From Bacteroidales bacterium (lineage in GTDB: Bacteria; Bacteroidota; Bacteroidia; Bacteroidales; ML635J-15): 12,261 bases of DNA. The notes beneath the pieces were generated by a model. It was not told where the DNA came from and did not search any database. It worked only from the letters and a program-made list of their open reading frames with translations. The translations under genes were made by a program, and so were the position numbers. Every line of letters begins with the position of its first letter. Within the stretch, counting starts at the first letter, position 1. This document shows, piece by piece, positions 1-6,756 of the stretch. Location: positions 1 to 12,261 of the forward strand of contig JAQVGK010000046.1 of assembly GCA_028696755.1 (NCBI GenBank), given 5' to 3'.

Positions 1-962
1 TTCCTGAAACAAAATATATTCTGCTGGGATCATCACAAATCTTGTTGTTGCCGAAGATTAGAGAGTCGCTTGCAGGGAGATGTCAAATTCTTGAGTTATA
101 TCCTTTGACTTTGCCAGAATTAATGACAAATAGTTGGGAATCTGAAATCGTACCATCCTATTTTCAAAATATTCTTGAGTCTAAGACTGTCGCAAATATT
201 CCTTTCTTGCTTGATACTGACCACCCAAGGAAATTGCAAGTTTTTAACAATTTTCTTGATTTTGGATCATATCCAGCAATATCCGACGAAGCATTAAGTG
301 TTGAAGAGAAAAAGGACTGGTTGAGAAACTACGTCAGAACATATTTAGAAAGAGATATTCGTGATTTGGCAGAGTTGAGGCAATTAGAACCATTTACTAA
401 GGTTCAGAAGTTGATTGCAATTAATACTGCTCAGCTAACAAATTATTCAAAAATAGCTGCTGAAGCGGGAGTTAGTTTAAAGACCGTTCAGCGATTTATC
501 GAATATATGAGCATAAGCTATCAAACGCTTGTGTTGCAGTCGTGGAGTAGGAATAGCTCAAAAAGATTGTCAAAATCACCGAAAGTGCATTATCTTGATG
601 TTGGTGTTATGAGAGCAGTGTTGCAGAAAAACGACAAGTTGTCGGGCCATGAATTTGAAAGTGCAATCGTCTCCGAAATATTTAAACAGGCAAAACAGTC
701 AATGTCCGATTTATCATTTTATCACTTAAGAACATCAGATGGAAGGGAGGTTGACCTACTAATAGAATTGGAACATGGTTATATTGCAATAGAAATTAAG
801 CAGAGCTCTTTTGTTAGAAATGAGGATGCTAAACACCTTAAAGGCTTGGAAACAATTCTTGATAAGCCAGTACTTTATAAATATGTTCTGTCAAACGATC
901 TTAGTTATAAAGATCTCGGTGATGGAGTAATTGGAATGCCAGCGGTTCAGTTTTTAATGTAA
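1..962 (+). CDS. AAA_14/DUF4143 family ATPase, 5'-truncated by the window edge
   Basis: The reading frame is open from base 3 to the stop at 960-962, giving about 319 visible residues; the N-terminus with Walker A and B lies outside the window. The visible start carries the end of the AAA domain (ILLGSSQ, then SLAGR and LELYPLTLPEL), typical of AAA_14. The DUF4143 part follows: FGSYPAI, a helix-turn-helix-like stretch (YSKIAAEAGVSLKTVQRFIEYM region, about residues 148-169), LDVGVMRAVL, and a C-terminal part resembling a PD-(D/E)XK nuclease fold with GHEFE (Glu about 218), EVDLLIE (Asp about 251) and EIKQS (Glu 264, Lys 266). These proteins are widespread in Bacteroidota; their biological role is poorly defined and nuclease activity is not established. 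The TTG at 42 is an internal Leu codon, not the start. It converges on the DUF2271-like gene with a 63-bp gap. Family call is firm; function is not. Confidence 0.9.
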   Translation, partial: PETKYILLGSSQILLLPKIRESLAGRCQILELYPLTLPELMTNSWESEIVPSYFQNILESKTVANIPFLLDTDHPRKLQVFNNFLDFGSYPAISDEALSVEEKKDWLRNYVRTYLERDIRDLAELRQLEPFTKVQKLIAINTAQLTNYSKIAAEAGVSLKTVQRFIEYMSISYQTLVLQSWSRNSSKRLSKSPKVHYLDVGVMRAVLQKNDKLSGHEFESAIVSEIFKQAKQSMSDLSFYHLRTSDGREVDLLIELEHGYIAIEIKQSSFVRNEDAKHLKGLETILDKPVLYKYVLSNDLSYKDLGDGVIGMPAVQFLM

Positions 963-1025
963 TCTGTTAAGATCTTAGACTTATAAAAATCATCTAACTT
1001 ATCCGATATGTAATCAGATATTTGC

Positions 1026-1763
1026 CTATTTCACAACAACCCTAATGCTTTGAGCAATTTTTAATGCTGTTGTAAAAGTACTTAAATCAGTGTACAGTAA
1101 ACCATCTTTTCCTGCATAATGTCCATGTCCTATTGGATTTAAAGTGTATTCGGACATAAGATTTTGTGGATCAACGGTTACAGCATATATAAGCGAAGGT
1201 TGACACGAATTTCGATATTCCTTCTCATCTGGGTACTTTGCATTATGCCAAAAGTTGTTAAAATCCCATGCCTGATTTATTTCCATTACAATTCTGAATT
1301 TACCTTCTATCTTCTTATCTGTCTTGGTAGTCAATATAAAGCTGCTTTGAGGTGTTGCGCCAGTATAAGCATCGGCAATGTGCTTTTCTGGTGTTGGAAT
1401 TTCTACTGTTGCTGTTCGTTTATGAAGAAAATAGGGTAGAGTAGCATAGTACATTTTTTGACCAGCTTCCCATCTTCCCGACGAAGCATCACCGTATCTA
1501 TATACTCCTGTCGAAACCGACTTAGTGACAAATATTTCCTGGATAAATTTTTCATCCATGCTCTCTATCCATAGAGCAAAACTTGGGTTATTGTGACCTT
1601 TGCCTGCTGTAAAATGGACTTCTATAGTATATCCATTGCCATTTACATTTGCTTCAATTTTTTGCGGTTCTTGTTTTTTACGTTTCGACGGTTTTTCACC
1701 TGCAAACATGTTAGTCGAAACTATTAGGCTAATTAGTATTGCTAAAATTATCTTGGTTTTCAT
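1026..1763 (-). CDS. Secreted DUF2271-like periplasmic protein
   Basis: A 245-residue protein with a clear signal peptide (MKTKIILAILISLIVSTNMFA, cleavage about residue 21) followed by a short Lys-rich stretch (residues 23-35). The mature part resembles DUF2271, recognised from memory: NPSFALWIESMDEKF (59-73), FVTKS (78-82), a Gly/Trp segment (SSGRW), LPYFLHKR (109-116), the EINQAWDFN region (161-169) and CQPSLIYAVTVD (187-198). A histidine-containing NPIGHGHYAG (209-218) could bind a ligand or metal, but that is inference. The start is ATG, 20 bp after the stop of the TonB-dependent receptor, so the two are probably one transcript. I recall DUF2271 genes lying beside PepSY flavoprotein and metal-uptake genes in other bacteria; here the neighbour is an outer-membrane receptor, which fits a periplasmic accessory role in uptake. 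No enzyme function can be assigned. Confidence 0.65.
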   Translation of the reverse strand: MKTKIILAILISLIVSTNMFAGEKPSKRKKQEPQKIEANVNGNGYTIEVHFTAGKGHNNPSFALWIESMDEKFIQEIFVTKSVSTGVYRYGDASSGRWEAGQKMYYATLPYFLHKRTATVEIPTPEKHIADAYTGATPQSSFILTTKTDKKIEGKFRIVMEINQAWDFNNFWHNAKYPDEKEYRNSCQPSLIYAVTVDPQNLMSEYTLNPIGHGHYAGKDGLLYTDLSTFTTALKIAQSIRVVVK

Positions 1764-1783
1764 ATTCTTGTGTTTTTCAATTT

Positions 1784-4177
1784 TTAAAAATCTACAATTA
1801 TCCCTAGTGTTGGTACGATTGTTCCAGATCCGTCGGATGGAATTCTTCTTAAAATGTATTTTGATGGATCTTCTGGATCAATTTGAACATTTCCATTTTC
1901 ATCAGTATTAACATAAAGATCTTGAGTTTGTGATTTGAAATTATATGCATTCTGTATGTCGATGTAAAATTTAAGCGAACTGTTTTCGAAGTTAAAGGTT
2001 TTGTCAACTCTGAAATCTAACTGATGGAAAGGTTTAAAGCGTTTTTCGTTTAGCTGTGTATAGTCAAAATATGCTTGTCCTCTTAAATTCCATGCAACAA
2101 TATCTGATGAAGTTTCAAGATCGAATGGAGTATAAGGCAAGCCGCCCGCATAACGCCATTTAATTCCGACAAACCAATCTTTTTTAAACTTTTTAGTTGC
2201 TGTGAATGTTAAAATATGTCTGTTGTCCCATGAGGTGCTTACATAATCACCGTTCATATCTTTAAATTGACTGATAGCAAATGTGTAAGAAAGAGTCATG
2301 TTTAAATCGCCTTTAAATCTATTTTGACTTAAAAATTCAACTCCATAAGCATGTCCCTGACCTTCGGAAACGATTTCTTCATCACCCAGAACTCCAAAAT
2401 CTACAGGTTTAAAAGCAAGTACCATTGAATCTTTAACCGAAACAGGATAATAATCATAAAGTTTGTAAAAACCTTCAACTGAAAGAAGCGAGTTGTTGCT
2501 TGGTCGGTAAGCTAAACCGCCAATTATATGATCGCTTTGAATGTATTTAATATTATTGTCACGATTTACGAGCGCAAAGTTGCTGTCGCGATATCCTAAG
2601 CTAGTGTAGGATGGAAGAAGGTAGTATCTGCCAGTATTAAAGTTTATACTTAACTTTTCGTTTATATCATAGGATGCCGAAAAACGTGGCGAAAATTGCT
2701 CCAACGGATTTGTCATTGACGAAGAGTATTCGTTACCATCGAATCTAATACCGAGCGACAAATTAAATCTGTTTCCCAAAATTGCTCTGGAAATCTGACC
2801 AAAAGCACCATACTTAAACATATCTAAGTTTGAATCATAACTTATTTCCTGCTGCCCAAATGGTGTGAAAACATTTAGATAAGTGTCGTTATAATATCTG
2901 GCGTACTCGAAATTAATACCGTAAGTTAATCTAAAATTATTCTCAGTTTTAATATAATCCTCAATTCTAAATTTGTTCTCTGCTTCGAAAGATGTGTAAT
3001 TGTTTAAGATATTATTTTCATCTATAACGTTGTTAATGTATTTGTAATAGCGATTGTTAAGCATGTTACGACTCAAAACAAAAGTCGTGTATCCATTGTC
3101 GCGGAACTTTTTATATGCTGCACCCATTGTGTATGTCCACTGTTCGCTTTCTGATAAATACCCTAAAATATAGCGTTGAAATTCAGTTGGATTCTCAATG
3201 TCTCTATCCAGAACATTAACATCATAAGCTCCTAAACCAATAAAGGTAATTTCACTTCTTTCATCAATTTTGTGCTTAACTTTAAATTGCATATCGTTAA
3301 AAGTCGGAAGAAATGGAAGTCCGATAAGTTTAAATAAGAAATTTAGATAAGAACGACGACCAGATAAGATGTAAGTGGTATTCTCGCCCATCGGGCCATC
3401 TAATGTTAATGAAACCTCGGAAGCTCCCAAACTACCTCTAAATCTTAAATCATCTTTATTGCCGTCGATTTGTTTAAAATTGAATACTCCACTTAGTGCA
3501 TTCCCGCGGTTTGCCGGAAAAGCACCCGAGTAAAAGTCAACTGCCCTGATAAAGTCGGCATTTAAAATCCCATTCGTTCCACCGCTTGCACCCTGTGTTG
3601 CAAAGTGGTTGATGTTCGGAATTTCTATATCATCAAGATAAAACTTACTTTCGTTTGATGCACCTCCTCTCACAATGACATCGTTACGATTTTGCCCAGG
3701 GAAAGCAGCTACTCCAGGTAAGTTTTGAATTACCTTTGAAATGTCACGGTTGGCTCCTGGCGAATTTTCAATTTCGGAAAGTCCAATACTTCTTAAAGAT
3801 ACTGGAGCTTCATCGCTTTTGCGGAAAACCTGAGCTTTTACAGTAACTTCACTTAGCGTAACTGCCGATTCGCGCATCCCAATATTTACTGTAGCAGTTT
3901 TTCCTGGAGTAATCTGAATTTCTTCACTAACGCGAGTCTCAAATCCCAATGAGGATACTGTTAATCTGTAAATTCCTGGTTTAAGAGCGGCAATTATAAA
4001 GTTTCCATCAAAATCTGAGGTGGCACCAATTTCAGTTCCTTCAATATAAATATTAGAAAAAGGTAATGGTTCGTTATTTACTTCATTAAAAATTCGTCCC
4101 GAGATTTGACCAACTTGAGCAAACATTAAGTTTACTTGAAAAACTATTATAACTAGTAAAAGTATTTTTGTTTTCAT
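1784..4177 (-). CDS. TonB-dependent outer-membrane receptor with carboxypeptidase-regulatory-like N-domain
   Basis: A 797-residue protein. The signal peptide ends at MFA|QVG (residue 20). Residues about 24-101 form a CarboxypepD_reg-like beta-sandwich (ISGRIFN, PLPFSNIYIEGT, TSDFDGNF, LKPGIYRLTVSSLGFE), the usual N-terminal extension of Bacteroidota receptors. The plug follows at about 120-235, with QNLPGV (151-156), DVIVRGGAS (166-174), FYLDDIEIP (179-187) and GNALSGVFNF (225-234). The remainder is alternating beta-strand sequence of a 22-strand-type barrel and ends in the aromatic C-terminal IVDF expected for barrel insertion by BAM. It imports a ligand across the outer membrane using TonB/ExbBD energy. 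There is no SusD-like lipoprotein next to it, so this is not a standard polysaccharide-utilisation SusCD pair; ligands such as metal chelates are possible but unproven. It leads a unit with the DUF2271-like gene and is divergent from the permease gene. Confidence 0.95.
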   Translation of the reverse strand: MKTKILLLVIIVFQVNLMFAQVGQISGRIFNEVNNEPLPFSNIYIEGTEIGATSDFDGNFIIAALKPGIYRLTVSSLGFETRVSEEIQITPGKTATVNIGMRESAVTLSEVTVKAQVFRKSDEAPVSLRSIGLSEIENSPGANRDISKVIQNLPGVAAFPGQNRNDVIVRGGASNESKFYLDDIEIPNINHFATQGASGGTNGILNADFIRAVDFYSGAFPANRGNALSGVFNFKQIDGNKDDLRFRGSLGASEVSLTLDGPMGENTTYILSGRRSYLNFLFKLIGLPFLPTFNDMQFKVKHKIDERSEITFIGLGAYDVNVLDRDIENPTEFQRYILGYLSESEQWTYTMGAAYKKFRDNGYTTFVLSRNMLNNRYYKYINNVIDENNILNNYTSFEAENKFRIEDYIKTENNFRLTYGINFEYARYYNDTYLNVFTPFGQQEISYDSNLDMFKYGAFGQISRAILGNRFNLSLGIRFDGNEYSSSMTNPLEQFSPRFSASYDINEKLSINFNTGRYYLLPSYTSLGYRDSNFALVNRDNNIKYIQSDHIIGGLAYRPSNNSLLSVEGFYKLYDYYPVSVKDSMVLAFKPVDFGVLGDEEIVSEGQGHAYGVEFLSQNRFKGDLNMTLSYTFAISQFKDMNGDYVSTSWDNRHILTFTATKKFKKDWFVGIKWRYAGGLPYTPFDLETSSDIVAWNLRGQAYFDYTQLNEKRFKPFHQLDFRVDKTFNFENSSLKFYIDIQNAYNFKSQTQDLYVNTDENGNVQIDPEDPSKYILRRIPSDGSGTIVPTLGIIVDF

Positions 4178-4252
4178 AAGTGTATTTTTTGTTTTTATTG
4201 TTTAATGTTTAGATGTAAACAATAAACAAAACGAAATGTTCAATTAGTTTCA

Positions 4253-4260
4253 CAAATTTA
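4253..4260 (-). promoter_or_regulatory. Candidate -7 box (TAAATTTG) for the TonB receptor unit
   Basis: Reading the minus strand, TAAATTTG matches the Bacteroidota sigma-A -7 consensus TAnnTTTG and lies 75 bp upstream of the receptor ATG, implying a leader of about 70 nt. I find no TTG -33 element at the usual spacing, so only half of the promoter is supported. Confidence 0.4.
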
Positions 4261-4368
4261 TTTAAAATATTTTAAGAATTTATTAAAAAGTAAAAATAGA
4301 GTTTAAGTTTTTTAATATTAAAGTTTTGTTAAAAGAGATTATTGTGTAAAGCGAAAGCAATAAAAGAT

Positions 4369-4376
4369 TAAATTTG
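4369..4376 (+). promoter_or_regulatory. Candidate -7 box (TAAATTTG) directly before the ABC permease start
   Basis: A perfect TAnnTTTG match ends only 4 bp before the ATG at 4381. A TTG at 4342-4344 could be the -33 element, but the 24-bp spacer is longer than usual. If used, transcription would begin at or within a few bases of the start codon, giving a leaderless or nearly leaderless mRNA. Confidence 0.4.
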
Positions 4377-4380
4377 TGCT

Positions 4381-5622
4381 ATGCGTATAAATGGATTATT
4401 AGCTGATAATATTAAAATTTCGGTAAATGCGATAAGGTCGAATTTACTTCGAACCATTTTAACTGTGTTGATTATTGCAACAGGTATAATGGCATTGGTT
4501 GGCATACTAACAGCAGTTGAGTCGATAAAGAATTCGATAAGTAGTTCGTTTCAGAGTATGGGAGCTAATACATTTACAATAAGGATGCAGAGAAACGAAT
4601 CGCATGGTGGCTCGCGGCGAAATGTTGATTACAAGCCAATAACATTCGATGATGCCTCGATGTTTAAAGAATCTTTTAAATTCCCAGCGAGGGTAAGCAT
4701 AAGCTTTTTTGCTACAGAAACAGCGACAATAAAATATGAAGATGAGAAAACAGATCCAAATATTGCTGTATATGCCGTTGACGAGGAATACTTAATCACC
4801 GCGGGCAAGGATATTGCAAAGGGCAGGAATTTTACTCCACAAGAGGTTTTATCGGGAGAAAATATTGTAATTATTGGTTCTGAATTACAGAAGTTATTGT
4901 TTGATTCAAAAGAAAGTCCGCTCGATAAATACATTTCAGTTGGAAATACAAGATACAGAGTTATTGGTGTACTTGAAGAAAAAGGTGCAAGTTTTGGAGG
5001 CTCGGGGGATAAAATTTGTTTGATTCCTCTGATAAATGGTAGGCAAAAATTCAGCACTTCGAGTGATACATACTTAATAAGCATTATGCCACATGATCCT
5101 AAATTGCTTGAAATGGCAGTTGGGGAAGCGGAAGGGGTTTTTAGGAACATAAGGAAACTGACAGTTTATGACGAAAATAATTTTGCAATTCGCAAAAGCG
5201 ATAGTTTAGCAAATATGTTTCTGGAGAATATTTCGGTAGTGACAATTGGTGCAACCATTATTGGCTTGATAACTTTGCTTGGGGCCTCTATTGGCTTGAT
5301 GAACATAATGCTAGTTTCAGTATCGGAACGTACACGAGAAATTGGAATTAGGAAGGCTCTGGGAGCAAAATCCCAAACAATTAAACAACAATTTTTATTT
5401 GAATCTGTTTTTATCGGTCAAATAGGAGGTGTATTAGGCATAATATTGGGTATAATTGCAGGTAATTTAATTAGTTTGCTAACAGGAGGAGCATTTGTTG
5501 TTCCATGGATTTGGATAATTATGGGTGTAATTCTTTGTTTTATTGTCGGAATTGCATCGGGTTATCTTCCTGCCGTTAAAGCGTCGCGTCTTGATCCAAT
5601 AGTTGCTCTAAGGTACGAATAA
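4381..5622 (+). CDS. MacB/FtsX-type ABC transporter permease
   Basis: A 413-residue inner-membrane protein with the four-helix MacB plan. TM1 is about 24-47 in the family-typical context [20 protein letters not shown] periplasmic MacB_PCD domain spans about 50-280. The FtsX domain carries TM2 (284-312), TM3 (341-369) and TM4 (373-397). The cytoplasmic loop [17 protein letters not shown] (314-330) is the family signature that contacts the ATPase, and the end [12 protein letters not shown] is also typical. Such permeases work as dimers with a separate ATP-binding subunit, usually in mechanotransmission, lipoprotein handling or export of peptides or drugs; the substrate here is unknown. No ATPase or membrane-fusion gene lies beside it, and the next gene is convergent, so the partner must be elsewhere. 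The ATG at 4381 fits the usual family N-terminus, and no later Met precedes TM1. Confidence 0.92.
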   Translation: MRINGLLADNIKISVNAIRSNLLRTILTVLIIATGIMALVGILTAVESIKNSISSSFQSMGANTFTIRMQRNESHGGSRRNVDYKPITFDDASMFKESFKFPARVSISFFATETATIKYEDEKTDPNIAVYAVDEEYLITAGKDIAKGRNFTPQEVLSGENIVIIGSELQKLLFDSKESPLDKYISVGNTRYRVIGVLEEKGASFGGSGDKICLIPLINGRQKFSTSSDTYLISIMPHDPKLLEMAVGEAEGVFRNIRKLTVYDENNFAIRKSDSLANMFLENISVVTIGATIIGLITLLGASIGLMNIMLVSVSERTREIGIRKALGAKSQTIKQQFLFESVFIGQIGGVLGIILGIIAGNLISLLTGGAFVVPWIWIIMGVILCFIVGIASGYLPAVKASRLDPIVALRYE

Positions 5623-5652
5623 AAAAAAAGCAGCTTTATCAAACTGCTTCTT
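5621..5652. terminator. Bidirectional terminator between permease and GAPDH genes
   Basis: AAGCAG (5628-5633) pairs with CTGCTT (5644-5649) around a 10-base loop that may also close TTT with AAA. On the minus strand the stem is followed by nine U (complement of A5621-5629), a good intrinsic terminator for GAPDH. On the plus strand the tail CTTCTTCCTT is weaker. The A-run includes the last two bases of the permease TAA stop. Confidence 0.75.
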
Positions 5653-5671
5653 CCTTATTAATTAATAGGTA

Positions 5672-6679
5672 TTATTTCAACAACTTAGGAATAAGTTCCA
5701 CAACTCTGTTAGAATAACCCCATTCGTTATCGTACCAAGTTAGAGTTTTTAGCATTCTTCCTTTTAACATAGTGCAACCAGCATCAAAAATTCCTGAATG
5801 TGGGTTATGGATAATGTCAACCGAAACTATTGGTTCTTCTGTGTATTCAAGAATTCCTTTTAATGGACCTTCGGCAGCTTCTTTAATTGCAGCATGAACT
5901 TGCTCAATAGTAACATCGGTTTTTAAGTTTACAACCAAGTCAACAGATGAACCAGTAGGAGTGGGAACTCTCATAGCCATTCCATCTAATTTGCCATTAA
6001 GTTCTGGCAGAACTTTGCCAACAGCTTTGGCAGCACCTGTAGTAGTTGGAATTTGAGAGACAGCGCAAGAGCGTGCTCTGCGTAGGTCTTTGTGTGGACC
6101 GTCAAGAATAATCTGATCGTTGGTGTATGAGTGAATGGTAGTCATTAACCCATTTTCGATTCCGAATTTGTCGTTCAAAATCTTAACAACAGGAGCCATA
6201 CAATTTGTTGTACATGATGCATTAGATACACACTGTAACTCAGGAGTTATTTTTTCTTCATTAACGCCAAGAACTATCATCGCGTCAATAGTATCTTTTG
6301 CTGGAACAGTGAGAATAACTTTTTTTGCTCCGTTTTTAAGATGGTCGCCATATCCTCCTTTAGGACTTTCTTTAGAAGTGAAAACTCCGGTTGATTCGAT
6401 AACTACATCTGGAACAACTGCCCAAGGAATAGAAGCTGGATTTCTTTCGGCACTTACTTTAATTTCTTGACCTTCAACAATAAGTGATGTTTCATTGTAA
6501 GAGATGTTACGGTCGAATTTGCCCTGCGTCGAGTCATATTTTAATAGGTGAGCCAAAGTTTTGGTATCAGTAAGATCGTTTATGCCGACAATCTCTATGT
6601 CGTTTCTGTCGAACGCAATTTTAAAAACGTTACGTCCGATGCGGCCAAAGCCATTAATCGCAACTTTAATTTTTGTCAT
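5672..6679 (-). CDS. gap: Glyceraldehyde-3-phosphate dehydrogenase, type I (NAD-dependent)
   Basis: A 335-residue cytosolic glycolytic enzyme that oxidises glyceraldehyde 3-phosphate with phosphate and NAD to 1,3-bisphosphoglycerate. The Rossmann motif NGFGRIGR is at 9-16, with NDL at 34-36 (Asp35 favours NAD). The active site SNASCTTNC gives catalytic Cys156; the base is His183 in TIHSYTNDQ. The phosphate-binding regions PTTTGAAKAVGKVLPEL (211-227) and GMAMRVPTP (233-241) are intact, as is WYDNEWGYSNRVVEL near the C-terminus. Length is normal for the family. I chose the ATG at 6679 because MTKIKVAINGFGRIGR is the standard N-terminus; an upstream in-frame ATG at 6724 would add 15 hydrophobic, non-homologous residues and would lie upstream of the likely transcription start. 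It appears monocistronic, between two terminators. Confidence 0.98.
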   Translation of the reverse strand: MTKIKVAINGFGRIGRNVFKIAFDRNDIEIVGINDLTDTKTLAHLLKYDSTQGKFDRNISYNETSLIVEGQEIKVSAERNPASIPWAVVPDVVIESTGVFTSKESPKGGYGDHLKNGAKKVILTVPAKDTIDAMIVLGVNEEKITPELQCVSNASCTTNCMAPVVKILNDKFGIENGLMTTIHSYTNDQIILDGPHKDLRRARSCAVSQIPTTTGAAKAVGKVLPELNGKLDGMAMRVPTPTGSSVDLVVNLKTDVTIEQVHAAIKEAAEGPLKGILEYTEEPIVSVDIIHNPHSGIFDAGCTMLKGRMLKTLTWYDNEWGYSNRVVELIPKLLK

Positions 6680-6701
6680 GACTATAATTTTTAATTTGAG
6701 G

Positions 6702-6709
6702 CAAATATA
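6702..6709 (-). promoter_or_regulatory. Candidate -7 box (TATATTTG) for the gap gene
   Basis: On the minus strand TATATTTG matches TAnnTTTG and lies 22 bp before the chosen ATG at 6679, predicting a leader of about 17 nt. The preceding bases are the T-run of the upstream terminator, and no TTG -33 element is visible because that position falls in the terminator stem. Confidence 0.55.
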
Positions 6710-6712
6710 AAA

Positions 6713-6740
6713 AAAAAGCCTCATATTACTGAGGCTTTTT
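6713..6740. terminator. Intrinsic terminator after the BNR/T9SS gene
   Basis: A perfect 11-bp inverted repeat, AAAAAGCCTCA (6713-6723) and TGAGGCTTTTT (6730-6740), with loop TATTAC. On the minus strand it begins 17 bp after the stop of the large secreted-protein gene and ends in a run of T, so it terminates that gene. It is symmetrical and could act in both directions. Confidence 0.85.
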
Positions 6741-6756
6741 ATCAGATTTTAAAATG

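Larger units (their letters stand above)
4178..4380. other. Divergent AT-rich intergenic region (receptor / permease)
   Basis: This 203-bp gap holds the start regions of two divergent transcripts. It is extremely AT-rich with no convincing ORF. Two TAAATTTG boxes point outward, one per strand, about 110 bp apart. I see no strong inverted repeat that would suggest a specific operator such as a Fur box. Confidence 0.6.

Noticed and set aside
1..962. Possible toxin-antitoxin or defence role for the AAA/DUF4143 gene
   Set aside because: No partner gene is visible, the protein is cut by the edge, and this family is common as a stand-alone gene in Bacteroidota.
968..977. 10-bp palindrome TAAGATCTTA between the convergent genes at 962 and 1026
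   Set aside because: It is too short and AT-rich with no loop and no T-run; it is neither a convincing terminator nor an operator. The 63-bp gap has no clear terminator for either gene.
4629..5150. 173-residue minus-strand ORF inside the permease gene
   Set aside because: It is antisense to a well-supported conserved coding region, has no recognisable domain, and is explained as a shadow frame.
6680..6724. Upstream in-frame ATG extending GAPDH by 15 residues
   Set aside because: The extra residues are not GAPDH-like, the extension runs through the promoter -7 box and the preceding terminator, and the ATG at 6679 gives the standard N-terminus.
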